From Gordoniibacillus kamchatkensis (GTDB lineage Bacteria; Bacillota; Bacilli; Paenibacillales; NBRC-103111), in assembly GCF_000829455.1 (NCBI RefSeq), contig NZ_JXAK01000013.1, positions 55,003-119,002 of the forward strand: DNA of 64,000 nucleotides, given 5' to 3'. The position numbers were made by a program, and so were the translations under genes. Shown piece after piece: positions 8,884 through 22,516 of the stretch. Position 1 is the first letter of the stretch, and each line of letters opens with the position of its first letter. The notes below the pieces were generated by a model, which saw nothing but the letters and a program-made list of their open reading frames with translations, was not told the DNA's origin and did no database searches.

Positions 8884-8928
8884 AAAAAGGTACCTTAAAC
8901 GCGGTGAGGGTTTAAGGTACCTTTTTTT
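8884..8928. terminator. Bidirectional terminator between tcdA and katG
   Basis: Hairpin AAAGGTACCTTAAAC with GTTTAAGGTACCTT, eight-base loop, T-runs on both strands. It serves the convergent tcdA and katG. Confidence 0.92.
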
Positions 8929-8960
8929 AGAAAATAGTATTATTGCCGTTCCGTCAACCG

Positions 8961-11146
<2,186 letters not shown>

Positions 11147-11297
11147 TCAATGCGAAAATTAAGGTAAGCAGCGAATCATTATGCCTATAGTAAAAAGCTT
11201 GCAAACTGGTTGATTTGGAACGAACATTTTTGAAAATAGCTTCATGAACAAGTTTATGGGGTATACTTACTCATCCCCCTTTCATTTTCTACTGATT

Positions 11298-11326
11298 AGA
11301 TTAACAAGGCGATAATCAATAGTCAA
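11298..11326 (-). promoter_or_regulatory. Promoter of katG
   Basis: On the minus strand TTGACT (11326-11321), a 17-base spacer and TAATCT (11303-11298). The start would be near 11291, leaving an untranslated leader of about 155 bases. Confidence 0.65.
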
Positions 11327-11333
11327 TATTAAA

Positions 11334-11348
11334 TTATAATTATTATTA
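11334..11348. promoter_or_regulatory. PerR-like operator upstream of katG
   Basis: TTATAATTATTATTA differs at one position from the 7-1-7 PerR box TTATAATnATTATAA. It lies just upstream of the katG -35 element. PerR controls katA-type genes in Bacillus, so peroxide-inducible katG expression is a reasonable inference. The upstream position is less usual than overlap with the promoter, and the region is AT-rich, so a chance match is possible. Confidence 0.6.
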
Positions 11349-11449
11349 TTATTAAATATTCATGTTAATAATGGAGTATTCAAATCGGGCTCCGGCAAGG
11401 TATAATAAAACGATGTCCTATAAACAGTGTATGAAGGTGCTGACGAATT

Positions 11450-12802
11450 ATGGATTTATTTTCTTATATGGACGAGTCCCGGCCGAACGGCCAGTTGCTG
11501 GCGGACCGGATGCGGCCGCAAACGCTGGACGAATATATCGGCCAGGAGCATATCGTCGGCCCCGGCAAGCTGCTGCGTCGCGCCATCGAGGCCGACCAGG
11601 TGACGTCGATCCTGCTGTACGGCCCGCCGGGCACAGGCAAAACGACGCTGGCTAACATTATATCGAAGCGGACGCGCGGCGCGTTCGTGAAGCTGAACGC
11701 CGTCGACGCCTCGGTGAAAGACGTGCGCGACGTGATTGAGCAGGCGAAAGCGAACAAGCAGCTGTACGGAACGAAGACGATTTTGTTTTTGGACGAGGTG
11801 CACCGGTTCAATACGTCACGCCAGGATGCGCTGCTGCCGGCGGTAGAGCAGGGCATCATCATTTTCATTGGGGCGACGACGGAAAACCCGTTCCACCATG
11901 TGAACGGGGCGCTCTTGTCGCGCTCGACGCTGTTCCAGCTGCAGCCGCTGACGCACGAGCATGCGCTGCTGGCGATGCGGCGCGCCTTGGCTGACCGCGA
12001 GCGCGGACTCGGCGAGCTCTCTCTTGCGGCAGAAGAGGACGCCTTGCAGCACATCGCGCATATGGCGAACGGCGACATCCGTCGCGCTTTGAACGCGCTG
12101 GAGCTGGCGGCGCTCACGACGCACCCGGATGCGGACGGAACGATCCGCATTACGCTGCCTGTCGCCGAGGAGTCGATTCGCCGGCCGACGGTGAAGGCGG
12201 ACGAATCGACGCAATACGATGTGCTGTCCGCTTTCCACAAAAGCGTGCGCGGCTCTTCCGACGCGGCTTTGTTCTGGTTTCTGTATGCCGTCGAGAAGCT
12301 GGGCATGGACCCGATGACGTTCCTGCGGCGTCTTATTGTGGCCTGCAGCGAGGACATCGGGCTCGCCAATCCGCAAGCGATGGTGCAGGCGGTCACGGCG
12401 ATGGACGCGTATCATAAAATCGGCTGGCCGGAGTCGCGTTATATTATCGCGCAAGCGATCTTGTTCGCGGTCGAGAGCCCGAAGTCGAACTCGATTCCGC
12501 TCGCGGTGGACCGCGCGCTGGAGGCGATGGAGCGCATGAAATCGGCCGAGGTGCCGCTTCATTTGCGGGACGGGCATTACAAAGGCGCCGCACAGCTCGG
12601 CCATGTCGGCTACAAGTACCCGCACAATTATCCGGGGCACTATGTCAGGCAAGATTACTTCCCGATCGGGCATGAGAACCTCGTCCTGTTCGAGGCGAGC
12701 GAGCAGGGAATGGAGGAGAAAATGCGGCTCAACCAGCAGCGGCGGCGGGGGAAAGGGCACATTGCGGCACATGCCGAAAGCTCCAGGGGAGACGCCGAAT
12801 GA
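11450..12802 (+). CDS. rarA: Replication-associated recombination protein A (RarA/MgsA, YrvN)
   Basis: 450 residues; GAAGGTG lies before ATG. It is an AAA+ ATPase of the clamp-loader group that acts at stalled replication forks. Walker A is LLYGPPGTGKTTLAN near residue 60, Walker B ILFLDEVHRFN near 110, and sensor 1 IFIGATTENP follows. The C-terminal half carries the RarA tetramerisation region (GHYKGAAQLGHVGYKYPHNYPGHYV). B. subtilis yrvN holds the same place before cymR. Its stop overlaps the next start (ATGA), so the two are translationally coupled. Confidence 0.95.
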   Translation: MDLFSYMDESRPNGQLLADRMRPQTLDEYIGQEHIVGPGKLLRRAIEADQVTSILLYGPPGTGKTTLANIISKRTRGAFVKLNAVDASVKDVRDVIEQAKANKQLYGTKTILFLDEVHRFNTSRQDALLPAVEQGIIIFIGATTENPFHHVNGALLSRSTLFQLQPLTHEHALLAMRRALADRERGLGELSLAAEEDALQHIAHMANGDIRRALNALELAALTTHPDADGTIRITLPVAEESIRRPTVKADESTQYDVLSAFHKSVRGSSDAALFWFLYAVEKLGMDPMTFLRRLIVACSEDIGLANPQAMVQAVTAMDAYHKIGWPESRYIIAQAILFAVESPKSNSIPLAVDRALEAMERMKSAEVPLHLRDGHYKGAAQLGHVGYKYPHNYPGHYVRQDYFPIGHENLVLFEASEQGMEEKMRLNQQRRRGKGHIAAHAESSRGDAE

Positions 12803-13355
12803 GCTTGAACGGCACCATCGGCGCTGTCACCGACGCGCTGAATCGGGCGGGTGTCGCCTGGGCGGCCGGCGGCTCTGTGCTGCTGCGCGAATACGGATTG
12901 GCTGCGGAGCCGAACGATCTCGACATTTTGGTCGCTCTCCCGGACGCCGCCGCTTCGCACGAAGCGCTGCGGAGATTAGGCCAGTGGGAGCGCGGTGCGG
13001 CAAAGGCGCCGTTTCGCACCGCGCATTTTACCGGTATCGGATCGGCGGGAACGATGTGGAGGTTATGGCCGGCCTCCGCATCGAGCACGAAGCGGGTTTG
13101 TTCGACTTTCCGTTCGACCGCAGCGCCATTGCAGCAGAGCGGGGTGGAGGCCGGCTACCTCTCTCGCTGCTGGAGGACTGGTGGCTGCTGTACTCTTTAA
13201 TGCCTGCCACTTCAAAGCAAGCCAAAGCGGCGGCGCTCCAGCGGCATCTCCTGGACAAGGGACTTGCGCGTGCGGACAGGCTGGCGGCATTGTCACGCCT
13301 GCCGCTTCCTGTCGAGATCGCCCGGCAAATCCGGCTTCTGCTTGGCGATAGCTGA
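12799..13355 (+). CDS. Small nucleotidyltransferase-fold protein, frameshifted in this sequence
   Basis: Begins inside the rarA stop. Read in one frame it ends at 13200. Adding one T to the run at 13026-13029 joins it to the frame ending at 13355 and gives 185 residues. The N-terminal part has the GGS...NDLDILV pattern of the polymerase-beta nucleotidyltransferase fold (AAGGSVLLREYGL, then the DxD acids). The repaired C-terminal part (YRIGGNDVEVMAGLRIEHEAGLFDFPF and a helical tail) is typical of nucleotidyltransferase proteins of unknown substrate. Overlap with rarA suggests co-expression, not necessarily a shared function. Confidence 0.65.
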
Positions 13356-13675
13356 TGGCTGATCGTTCCGCTGGAAATCATCCAATGTTTTTGGCGGTTG
13401 GGGCAAGCTGCACAGAAGGTGATTGGAATTCATCCAGCAGAATCTTCCCTATCCGGGTTGTACACGGTTGCAAGTTCGATTTTCATTGCACGTTTTCCAA
13501 CGGAGACGGTTAAGCGAGAGTGAGAGACCGAATCCATTGGATCATTTCCAACGCGGCACCCCTTCCCCGGTCCAAAGCATAAAAAAAGGCTCTATTCCCG
13601 AGCATTCGCGGGAATAGAGCCTTTTTGTCGCATTTATGGACAGGCGGTTACCGCAAAACCGCACCATCAACGGCC
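13356..13675. other. Intergenic interval, rarA side to mnmA
   Basis: Apart from the terminator at 13581-13626, nothing recognisable was seen here; the short open frames lack ribosome sites. Confidence 0.5.
13581..13626. terminator. Bidirectional terminator downstream of mnmA
   Basis: AAAAAAAGGCTCTATTCCCG pairs with CGGGAATAGAGCCTTTTT around loop AGCATTCG. It ends mnmA on the minus strand and the rarA transcript on the plus strand. Confidence 0.93.
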
Positions 13676-14875
<1,200 letters not shown>

Positions 14876-15044
14876 TTATTCACCAGAATGTCATCGTTAT
14901 GCTCCCATAATACATGGAATTGTGTTAACATGTATATGATGCACATGTATGCCTGCACGTATGGGGTCCGTCATAGATGGAAACTATACACAGTACAAGC
15001 GTATCGCAGGAACAATATGGTTTGGCGCAAAGGTATGGTGGGTT

Positions 15045-15464
15045 TTGAAAATTTCGACGAAAGGCCGTTACGGCCTGACCATTATGATGGAGCTCGCCCT
15101 TAAGTTCGGGGAAGGTCCTACATCGCTGAAAAGCATCGCGGAAAAGCATCAGCTCTCCGAGCATTATTTGGAACAGCTTGTCGCGCCGCTGCGCAACGCC
15201 GGGCTTGTTAAAAGCATCCGCGGCGCCTACGGCGGTTACGTGTTATCGAAGTCGCCGGAGGAACTGACAGCGGGCGACGTCATTCGCGTGCTCGAAGGTC
15301 CGATCAGCCCAGTCGATTTTACCGAGGAAGACGATCCGGCCAAGCGGGATTTGTGGATTCGGATTCGCGACAGCATCGCCGAGGTGCTCGATTCGACGAC
15401 GCTGGCGAGCCTGAACGCCTACAAGGACGAAGGCAAGAACGACAACTATATGTTTTACATTTAG
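15045..15464 (+). CDS. cymR: Rrf2-family regulator CymR
   Basis: TTG 15045 is preferred as start because the protein then begins MKISTKGRYGLTIMMELA, as known CymR proteins do, with GGTGGG just upstream; 139 residues. CymR is the master repressor of cysteine metabolism in Bacillus and works with CysK. The winged helix-turn-helix (TSLKSIAEKHQLSEHYLEQL), wing (SIRGAYGGYVL) and C-terminus ending in YMFYI match CymR closely. No Fe-S cysteines are present, which excludes IscR-type sensing. The cysteine desulfurase gene starts 14 bases after its stop. Confidence 0.93.
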   Translation: MKISTKGRYGLTIMMELALKFGEGPTSLKSIAEKHQLSEHYLEQLVAPLRNAGLVKSIRGAYGGYVLSKSPEELTAGDVIRVLEGPISPVDFTEEDDPAKRDLWIRIRDSIAEVLDSTTLASLNAYKDEGKNDNYMFYI

Positions 15465-15478
15465 GCTGGGGACGGTAT

Positions 15479-16639
15479 ATGGACGCCATTTATTTGGATA
15501 ACGCCGCCACGACGCCAATGCACCCCGAGGTGCTGGAAGCGATGCTTCCTTACTTTCGCGAACATTACGGGAATCCGTCAAGCATACACAGCTTCGGCCG
15601 TGACGCGCGTACGGCTCTGAACCGGGCGCGTGACGGCATGGCTGCTATTCTCGGCTGCAAGCCGGGCGAGCTGATTTATACGAGCGGGGGTACGGAGAGC
15701 AACAATACGGCCATTTTCGGCGCGGTCAGCGCCGCTCAGGCCAAGCGTCCAGGGGTGCGTCCGCATATCGTGACGACAGCTGTCGAGCATCACGCCGTGC
15801 TGCACCCGTGCGAGCGGCTCGAGCAGCTCGGCTGCGACGTCACTTATGTGGCTGCCGACAGCTCGGGCCTGGTGAACGCGTCCGACGTGGAAGCGGCGCT
15901 TCGTCCCGAGACGGCTCTCATCTCCGTAATGTACGTCAACAACGAAGTAGGGACGGTCCAGCCGATCGAAGCGATCGGAACGATCGCCCGCGAGCGCGGC
16001 ATTCCGTTTCACGTCGATGCCGTGCAGGCGCTGGGCAAGCTTCCGCTGAAGCTCGATGAGCTACCCGTCGACCTCATGAGCTTGTCCGCTCATAAAATAT
16101 ACGGCCCCAAAGGGGTCGGGCTGCTGTACATGCGCAGCACGCTCGCATTTCCTCCTTACTTGTACGGCGGAAATCAAGAGCGCAAACGCCGTTCCGGCAC
16201 GGAGAACGTCGCAGGCATCGTCGGCTTTGCCAAGGCCGCGCAGCTATTTGCCCAGGACGTCGCGGCGAACAATGCCGCCATCGAGCGGCTGCGCGACACG
16301 CTGCTGCAGCGGCTGGCCGCGGCGCTCGGGCCGGACGGTTTTGCCGTGAGCGGCCATCCCGTACATCGCGTGCCCCATATTATCAACATCAGTTTCTTCG
16401 GGCTTGATACCGAGACGCTGCTCATGAATCTCGACCTCGAGGGTGTGGCCGCATCAAGCGGATCCGCATGCACTGCCGGCTCGTTGGAAACGTCCCATGT
16501 GCTGCAGGCGATGAATCTGCCGGATGAAGTGACACGAACTGCCATCAGGTTCAGCCTCGGATTGGGGAACTCTATACCGCAGGTTGAGAAGGTCGCCGAC
16601 ATCATTGCAACCATTCGGCGCCGCCTAACGTATAGGTAG
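15479..16639 (+). CDS. yrvO: Cysteine desulfurase (NifS/IscS type, YrvO)
   Basis: ATG 15479 gives the family start MDAIYLDNAATTP; 386 residues. It is a PLP enzyme that removes sulfur from cysteine as a persulfide for thiolation. Seen: GGTESNNTAI, AVEHHAVLHPCE, VNNEVGTVQP, the PLP lysine in SLSAHKIYGPKG, GTENVAGI, and the catalytic Cys in SSGSACTAGS. Its place after cymR matches B. subtilis yrvO, whose product feeds MnmA. Here mnmA is nearby but on the other strand. Confidence 0.95.
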   Translation: MDAIYLDNAATTPMHPEVLEAMLPYFREHYGNPSSIHSFGRDARTALNRARDGMAAILGCKPGELIYTSGGTESNNTAIFGAVSAAQAKRPGVRPHIVTTAVEHHAVLHPCERLEQLGCDVTYVAADSSGLVNASDVEAALRPETALISVMYVNNEVGTVQPIEAIGTIARERGIPFHVDAVQALGKLPLKLDELPVDLMSLSAHKIYGPKGVGLLYMRSTLAFPPYLYGGNQERKRRSGTENVAGIVGFAKAAQLFAQDVAANNAAIERLRDTLLQRLAAALGPDGFAVSGHPVHRVPHIINISFFGLDTETLLMNLDLEGVAASSGSACTAGSLETSHVLQAMNLPDEVTRTAIRFSLGLGNSIPQVEKVADIIATIRRRLTYR

Positions 16640-16689
16640 GTAGCGGGAGCGGCTCCGGCCGCTTCTCGCTCCCCCAAGGAGGGCCCAGC

Positions 16690-17184
16690 TTGCGCAAGGC
16701 GAAACACATCATCGGCCTGCCTGTCTTTACCGTCGATACGGGCAAGCAGGTAGGTACCGTGAAAGATATGATGATTGGTTCGGATTGGACATTGAAGAAG
16801 CTCGTGCTGGAAGCGCGAAGCTGGCTCGCGGCGCAGCGTAGCGTGCGCGCCGAAGATGTTGTCGGCATCGGCGAAGACGCCGTGACGATCCGCTCTGCGG
16901 ACGCTATCGCAGCGGACAGCGATGCCGCGGATGAAGAGGCAAGGCCGCTCGCGGACGGAGACGGCAAGCTGTTCGGGCTGCCGGTGCTGACGAAGAGCGG
17001 CGATCAGATGGGCATGATCGAAGATGTTTATTTTGCAGCGGAAGTGGGAATACCAGTTATTGGATTGGAATTGTCCGAAGGATTTCTGTCAGATTTGCGG
17101 GAAGGGCGCATCACGTTTCCGATTCCCGAGCATGCCGTGTTAGGGGAAGATGCGGTAGTCGTCCCGTCTTCCAGCTTGCAATAG
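16690..17184 (+). CDS. yrrD: PRC-barrel protein (YrrD-like)
   Basis: TTG start with AAGGAGGG seven bases upstream; 164 residues. Two PRC-barrel repeats are visible: IIGLPVFTVDTGKQVGTVKDMMI near residues 7-30 and LFGLPVLTKSGDQMGMIEDVYF near 95-115. PRC barrels bind RNA or proteins; the exact role of YrrD is unknown. Its position before the zinc-ribbon gene and yrrI matches the B. subtilis yrrD region. Confidence 0.85.
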   Translation: MRKAKHIIGLPVFTVDTGKQVGTVKDMMIGSDWTLKKLVLEARSWLAAQRSVRAEDVVGIGEDAVTIRSADAIAADSDAADEEARPLADGDGKLFGLPVLTKSGDQMGMIEDVYFAAEVGIPVIGLELSEGFLSDLREGRITFPIPEHAVLGEDAVVVPSSSLQ

Positions 17185-17234
17185 CCGACTCTGTCTGGAG
17201 ATCTCTTCGTAACTCATAGGAATAGGTGTGATGT

Positions 17235-17441
17235 ATGATGATGCGTTGTCCCAACTGCAATTCCAAAGATATAGGCAAAATCGGCTCCCATCAATTTTAT
17301 TGCTGGGGCTGCTTTATCGAGCTTACGGTGAACGGCGACAAAATGTCCGTCTACCAAGTCGAAGAAGACGGTACGCTAAGCTCGCTAGACGACCTGTTCT
17401 TTGAAGAGGACATGCAAGAAGCGCAAGTTCACGCTACCTAA
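17235..17441 (+). CDS. Small zinc-ribbon protein
   Basis: 68 residues, beginning with three ATG codons after an AGGTGTG. Two CxxC pairs (CPNCNSKDIG and CWGCFIEL) form a likely zinc ribbon; the C-terminus is acidic. It lies between yrrD and yrrI, like a small protein in the same place in B. subtilis. Function unknown. Confidence 0.75.
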   Translation: MMMRCPNCNSKDIGKIGSHQFYCWGCFIELTVNGDKMSVYQVEEDGTLSSLDDLFFEEDMQEAQVHAT

Positions 17442-17472
17442 ACATTCAGTTTATGCGCGGCTTGCTTATGGG

Positions 17473-17511
17473 ATGCCTCCGGCTTTGTTGCCGGAGGCTT
17501 GTTTGTTTTTG
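17473..17511 (+). terminator. Terminator after the zinc-ribbon gene
   Basis: GCCTCCGGC pairs with GCCGGAGGC around TTTGTT, followed by a T-rich tail (TTGTTTGTTTTT). Confidence 0.85.
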
Positions 17512-17580
17512 CAGGATAACCGGGACTCGCCCTACATATACTGTAGCGAGGCGGAAATTACCGGATAGGGAGGGATCCGC

Positions 17581-18769
17581 ATGGAGCCGCTGTTTCGCAA
17601 CCGCTGGTTTGCCGGTCTCGTCTACACATTGCTCGGATTGCTCATCCTGTACATGCTGCTGCAGATCAGGCCGATCCTGCGCGGCGTGTTTTCGTTTTTG
17701 GAGGCGGTGCTGACGCCTTTTCTTATTGCGCTTATGATCTCCTACATTCTCAATCCGGTAGTCAGCCTGCTCGGGCGGCGCAAAGTGCCGCGCACGATCG
17801 CCGTGCTGCTCATTTACAGCGTATTTATTACGTCGCTTACGGTCATTTTCATGAACTTGACGCCGATGTTTTTGAAACAGGTGAACGAGCTGAACGAGCA
17901 CCTTCCGGAGTTCACGTTGCAAGCGCAATCGATCGTCGACGGTTACAACAAAAGCGATCTGCTGCCGATCAGCGTGCGCGACGGCATTAACCGCTCGCTC
18001 GCCAGGTTCGAGCAAGGCATTTCCGAAGCGGTCGCTAACTACGTAAGCGGCATCGGCAACACGATCGGCGTGCTGCTCGTCATCTTCATTGTGCCGTTCG
18101 TCGCATTTTATATGCTGAAGGACTTTCAACTGCTGGAAAAAGCCGCCCTCGCCGTCGTGCCGAAGTCGCAGCGGAAACGGGCGGTGCGGCTGCTGCTCGA
18201 TATCGACAGAGCGCTCGGCCATTATATCCGCGGCCAGCTGCTCGTCTGCCTGATCATCGGGGGGCTGGCCTATCTCGGCTACTGGCTGATCGGCATGCCT
18301 TACCCGCTGCTCTTGGCCAGTATCGTCGCGGTGTTCAACATCATCCCTTATTTGGGGCCTTTTTTCGGGGCTGCGCCGGCTCTCCTGATGGCCGCAACCG
18401 TTTCGATGAAAATGGTGGCTGCTCGTCGCCGCCGTCAACCTCGTCGTCCAGGTGCTCGAAGGCAACGTCATCTCGCCCCAGGTCGTCGGCCGCTCGCTTC
18501 ATCTCCATCCGCTCGTCATCATCTTCGCGCTCATTGTCGGCGGCGAGGTCGGGGGCATCGTCGGGCTCATTCTCGCCGTGCCGTTCTTCGCCGTGCTTAA
18601 GGTGATCGTGCAGCACGTCATACTCCATTACGTCCATCGGCGGACGCGACGTGAGCCGCGGCCGGCGAAATCGGTTGCCCGCTCGAAATTTGTTTATTGT
18701 GCGATGACCGGACCCCCCTTTAAACTGGAGAAGAAAACCATCAGTGAAATAAGGGAGAGGTGCGTATGA
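17581..18769 (+). CDS. yrrI: AI-2E family transporter (YrrI-like), frameshifted in this sequence
   Basis: The frame from ATG 17581 (AGGGAGGG upstream) runs correctly for about 277 residues, then turns into Arg/Pro-rich nonsense. Removing one A from 18409-18412 continues it as LLVAAVNLVVQVLEGNVISPQVVGRSLHLHPL, the family's conserved loop, giving about 395 residues. The polytopic membrane proteins of this family (PerM/TqsA/YrrI) move small molecules or ions. Hydrophobic helices occur at about 10-30, 35-60, 70-90, 155-180 and 220-300. The last 40 residues have no clear counterpart and overlap the fucosidase ribosome site, so a second error near 18650 or an earlier natural end is possible. Confidence 0.8.
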
Positions 18770-20004
18770 CCCGGCTGGCGCTCGCCAGGCCGACGCCGCA
18801 GCAAATGCGTTGGCAGGACTTGGAGCTCGGCATGTTTTGCCATTTCGGCATCAATACGTTTTGCGACCAGGAGTGGGGGGACGGGACGGATTCGCCGCAA
18901 TTGTTCAACCCGGAAATGCTGGATGCCCGGCAGTGGGTCCGCACGGCCAAGGAAGCGGGCTTCACATATGTCGTTTTGACCGCGAAGCACCACGACGGAT
19001 TTTGCTTGTGGCCGACCGAAACGACCGCTTATTCCGTCAAATCGAGCCCGTGGAAAAACGGCAAGGGCGACGTTGTCCGCGGCGTTGCCGACGCCTGCCG
19101 CGAAGAGGGGATGCTGTTCGGGCTGTATTTGTCCCCGTGGGACCGAAACGCCCCCTGCTATTCGGATAAAGCCGCATACGACGACTTTTATTGCCGGCAG
19201 TTGACCGAGCTGCTGACACAGTACGGGCCGCTTGTGGAAGTATGGTTCGACGGGGCGGGCTCGCAGGGCCGCGAATACGATTGGCCGCGCATCATCGGGC
19301 TTGTCAAGCGGCACCAGCCGGATGCGATGATTTTCAATATGGGCTCGCCGACGATCCGCTGGGTCGGCAACGAAGACGGCGTTGCGCCTTATCCGTGCTG
19401 GAATACGGCGACTACCGCGCGGGAAAGCATGTTTACGAGCGATATGCTTACCTGGATGCCGGGAACGCCGAATTGGGTTCCTGCAGAATGCGATGTGCCG
19501 ATCCGCAAAAAGCACTGGTTCTGGCACCCGGACGACGAGAGCAGCTTGCGCACGCTGGACGATTTGCTGGACATTTATTACCGGTCGGTCGGGCACGGAG
19601 CGACGCTGCTGCTCAATGTCGCTCCCGACGACCGGGGGCTGCTTCCCGCCGCCGATGCCGAACGGCTCCTGGAATTCGGCCGCGAAATTCGGCGCCGGTT
19701 TTCCCGGCCGCTTGCGTCGGGGGCGGGCGAAGGAGAAACGGTATCCGTGCGGCTGGGAGCGGAGACGACCGTCGATCATGCAGTGCTTATGGAGGACATC
19801 GCCCATGGCGAGCGCGTGCAGGAATATGTGCTCGAGGCCCGGCAAGCCGGAAGGTGGATCGAGCTCGTCCGCGGCAGCGCGATCGGCCACAAAAAAATCG
19901 ACCGCTTCGAGCCGGTCGCCGCAACGGAGCTTCGTTTGCGCGTGACGGCCAGCGCCGATAAGCCGATGATCCGCTCGTTCGCCGTTTTCCGCGCTGGCGT
20001 TTGA
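18766..20004 (+). CDS. Alpha-L-fucosidase, glycoside hydrolase family 29
   Basis: ATG 18766 with AAGGGAGAGG upstream; 412 residues. It hydrolyses terminal alpha-L-fucose. GH29 features: GMFCHFGINTF at the start of the barrel, TAKHHDGFCLWPT, LYLSPWDRN, the likely nucleophile Asp in VEVWFDGAG near residue 160, and a C-terminal beta domain from about 310. No signal peptide is visible, so it should work in the cytoplasm on imported fucosylated oligosaccharides. It opens the carbohydrate island that separates yrrI from alaS. The natural substrate is not known. Confidence 0.92.
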   Translation: MTRLALARPTPQQMRWQDLELGMFCHFGINTFCDQEWGDGTDSPQLFNPEMLDARQWVRTAKEAGFTYVVLTAKHHDGFCLWPTETTAYSVKSSPWKNGKGDVVRGVADACREEGMLFGLYLSPWDRNAPCYSDKAAYDDFYCRQLTELLTQYGPLVEVWFDGAGSQGREYDWPRIIGLVKRHQPDAMIFNMGSPTIRWVGNEDGVAPYPCWNTATTARESMFTSDMLTWMPGTPNWVPAECDVPIRKKHWFWHPDDESSLRTLDDLLDIYYRSVGHGATLLLNVAPDDRGLLPAADAERLLEFGREIRRRFSRPLASGAGEGETVSVRLGAETTVDHAVLMEDIAHGERVQEYVLEARQAGRWIELVRGSAIGHKKIDRFEPVAATELRLRVTASADKPMIRSFAVFRAGV

Positions 20005-20083
20005 CGATGATGTTCGGCCATTTCGGAGGAAGCCTGGGCCGGCTTTCCTCCGTTTTCAGTCCGAATGCGCCCGGGAGGAATTT

Positions 20084-22323
20084 ATGAGCCGAAAAGCATG
20101 GTTTTACCGTCAGCTGCTGTCGTATATGCCGGCTTTTTTCATCGTCGTCTCATTCATTTTCTTCGTCTTTTTCCAGCTGCTCAGTGAACAGAACCGCAAA
20201 GAAGCGATGAAAGCGAACGAAACGTTGCTGCTTCAGGCTATGCACTCGGTCGACTCTTCGTTGAAAACGATCGACCAGATGCTGTTGACGGAAATGATCA
20301 ACAACCCGGACCTGCAAGCTTTTTTTACCCGCGGGAAGCAGGATGACGTCTTGCTTAACATGCAAGTCGTCAAGGCGATGAACCAGTTCATGCTGTCGTA
20401 CCCTCTCGTGGGCTCGATGTATCTCGTACGGACGTCGGATCAATTCGTTATCAGCAACGCGACTTCTTCCCGGCTTCAGGACTACGCCGATTACGAGTTT
20501 ATCAAATCGCAGCTGGAAGCGGAGGGCAGCCAAACGAGCTGGAAACGCTTGCGGGATTTCCGGGAATTCAGCTTCAAAGACGTGCAGCACATGGTCACGC
20601 TTGTGCGCAAAGCCCCGTTCGCCGCGAACGGCGCCGGCTTTGTCGTGATCAACGTCTCCGCCGATTCGATCTACAGCTCGATCGAGAGCATGTACAATCC
20701 TGAAGTCAGCTTTATCCGGATTCTGGACTCGAACGGCGTCAACATGTTCGCTTCTCACGGGCCGAAGGAAGGGAAGGCGGAAATTTTTTCGCGCTATACG
20801 TCGCCCTATACCGGTTGGGTGTACCAAAGCGGTCTCGTCAGCGGCAAGCTCGTCAGCATCGCCAATCAGCTGTACAGCGTCTGGGTCATGATCGGCGTCC
20901 TGATGATCGCGGCGGGCGTCGGCTGGATCGTGTTCGTGACGAGAAGAAATTACAAACCGATCGAACAGATCGTCACCCGCATCCAAAGCTTTACCTTGAC
21001 TAAATCAAACGCTCTGCTGCACGGCAAGCGCCAGGACGAATTCGCGTTCATCGAATCGGCGCTCGACAGCATCATGGAGCAGTCGAACCGGTTTCAGCAG
21101 GAGCACCGGGAAGATTTGCTGCTGAAAAAAGCGTACTTGTTCCAGCAGCTGCTGGACGGCCGTTATCCGCGCAGCATTGAGCAATGGGAGGGGCAGCGCG
21201 CGGCGATGCAGCTGCCCGATTTGTCGCAGCGGCAGTCGGTGAGCGTGGTCGAAATCGACAACTACGCGCAGTTTTGCGCCATGTATCCGGAGCGGGATCA
21301 ATACTTGATCAAATTCGCGCTGAAAAGCGTCATCCAGGAAATCGCGCAGAAGCACGATACCGCCGTCTGGGCGGAATGGCTCTCCGTATCCACGCTGGGC
21401 GTCCTGGCGCAGATCGAGGACGGCCAGGACGGCCGGCGCCAAGTGCTGTCCGTCCTGGAGCATGTCCGCACGTGGGTGGAGGAGAACCTGAAGCTGACGA
21501 TCACGGCCGGGGCCGGAGAACCGGCGGACGATTTTACGCTCATTCCGGAATCTTACGCAGAGGCGCTGCAGGCGTTGAAATATAAAATGATTCTCGGCGA
21601 AAACGAGATCATTCCTTATGCGGCGGTGGCGAAGGAAGAGCAGGGGAGCGCGTTCGCGTACTTGCATCTCGTGCACGCATGGTGCAGTCGTTCCGGCTGG
21701 CGAAGGAAGATTGGCGGGACCGGTACAAAACGATCGTCCGCAATATCGGGCGGGATTTGCTGAACAAGGACGACATTACGTACTTGGCGGATTACATGAT
21801 CTATTGTCTCGGGCGCGAAATGGCGTCGATGGCCAAAGAATTTCAAGAGCTGTGGAGCGGCGAAGGGCAGCCGGCCCTGCACGAGGCGCTGCGCCAATCG
21901 GATACGCTGGAGCGGATGGAGCTTCGCTTCGAAGATGCGCTGGGCCTGCTGTTCGAACGGATGAAGGCGATTCGGGAAAAGCGCAACTACGCCGGCATCA
22001 TCCGCGACATTCGGGTCTATATGGAGCAAAGTTTCGCCAACCCGAACTTGTCCCTCGATTACTTGAGCGAAAAGTTCGGCATCAACGGAAAATATTTGAG
22101 CAAGCTGTTTAAAGAAGAGACCGGGGAGAAGTTTGTCGATTACTTGATCGAGCTGCGTATCCGGCACGCCCGGAAGCTGCTTGCCGAATCCGGCCGGTCG
22201 GTGCAAGAAGTTGCGGAAGAGGTCGGATACGCAAGCGCTATTTCTTTCAGCCGCGTGTTCAAGAAGGTTACGGGCGTTTCGCCCGGAGATTACCGGGAGC
22301 AACAGGCAGGCGAGGCAGGATGA
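20084..22323 (+). CDS. Transmembrane AraC-family regulator with extracellular sensor, frameshifted in this sequence
   Basis: CGGGAGGAA precedes ATG. The first frame is good to about residue 531; one base is missing near 21677 (LVHA then MVQSFRLAKEDW), and the repaired protein has 746 residues. Order: TM1 about 12-35, an extracellular dCache-like sensor about 36-265, TM2 about 267-288, a HAMP-like region, a central domain, and a C-terminal AraC double helix-turn-helix (LSLDYLSEKFGINGKYLSKL; SVQEVAEEVGYASAISFSRVFKK). Paenibacillus uses such one-protein sensors to control neighbouring sugar ABC operons, so the target is probably the lplB-type operon that follows. The break is not in a homopolymer. 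Confidence 0.88.
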
Positions 22324-22351
22324 CTTGACTGGAAAAAGAATCGGGCTGAGC

Positions 22352-22393
22352 AAAAATCCCGCACAAGGGCAGCGATCCTTGGCGGGATTTTTC
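22352..22393 (+). terminator. Terminator after the AraC-type regulator
   Basis: AAAAATCCCGC pairs with GCGGGATTTTT around a loop of about 20 bases, with a further short T tail. It separates the regulator from the ABC operon. Downstream to 22500 a GCGAATCSGGTTA word occurs twice (22410, 22485). Confidence 0.75.
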
Positions 22394-22516
22394 GTTGTCC
22401 GGCACCTAAGCGAATCCGGTTAAGGGGGAGAAAACGGTTTGCTCCAAGCGGGCGAACGTTGCCGATGAACGGGTTCGGGCCCAGGCGAATCGGGTTAGGC
22501 TTGCGAATCTTGTTTG

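Noticed and set aside
11362..11655. Alternative open frame overlapping the start of rarA
   Set aside because: It is out of frame with the conserved RarA sequence and has no ribosome site.
13423..13617. 64-codon frame before the mnmA terminator
   Set aside because: No ribosome site, no recognisable sequence, and it runs into the terminator hairpin.
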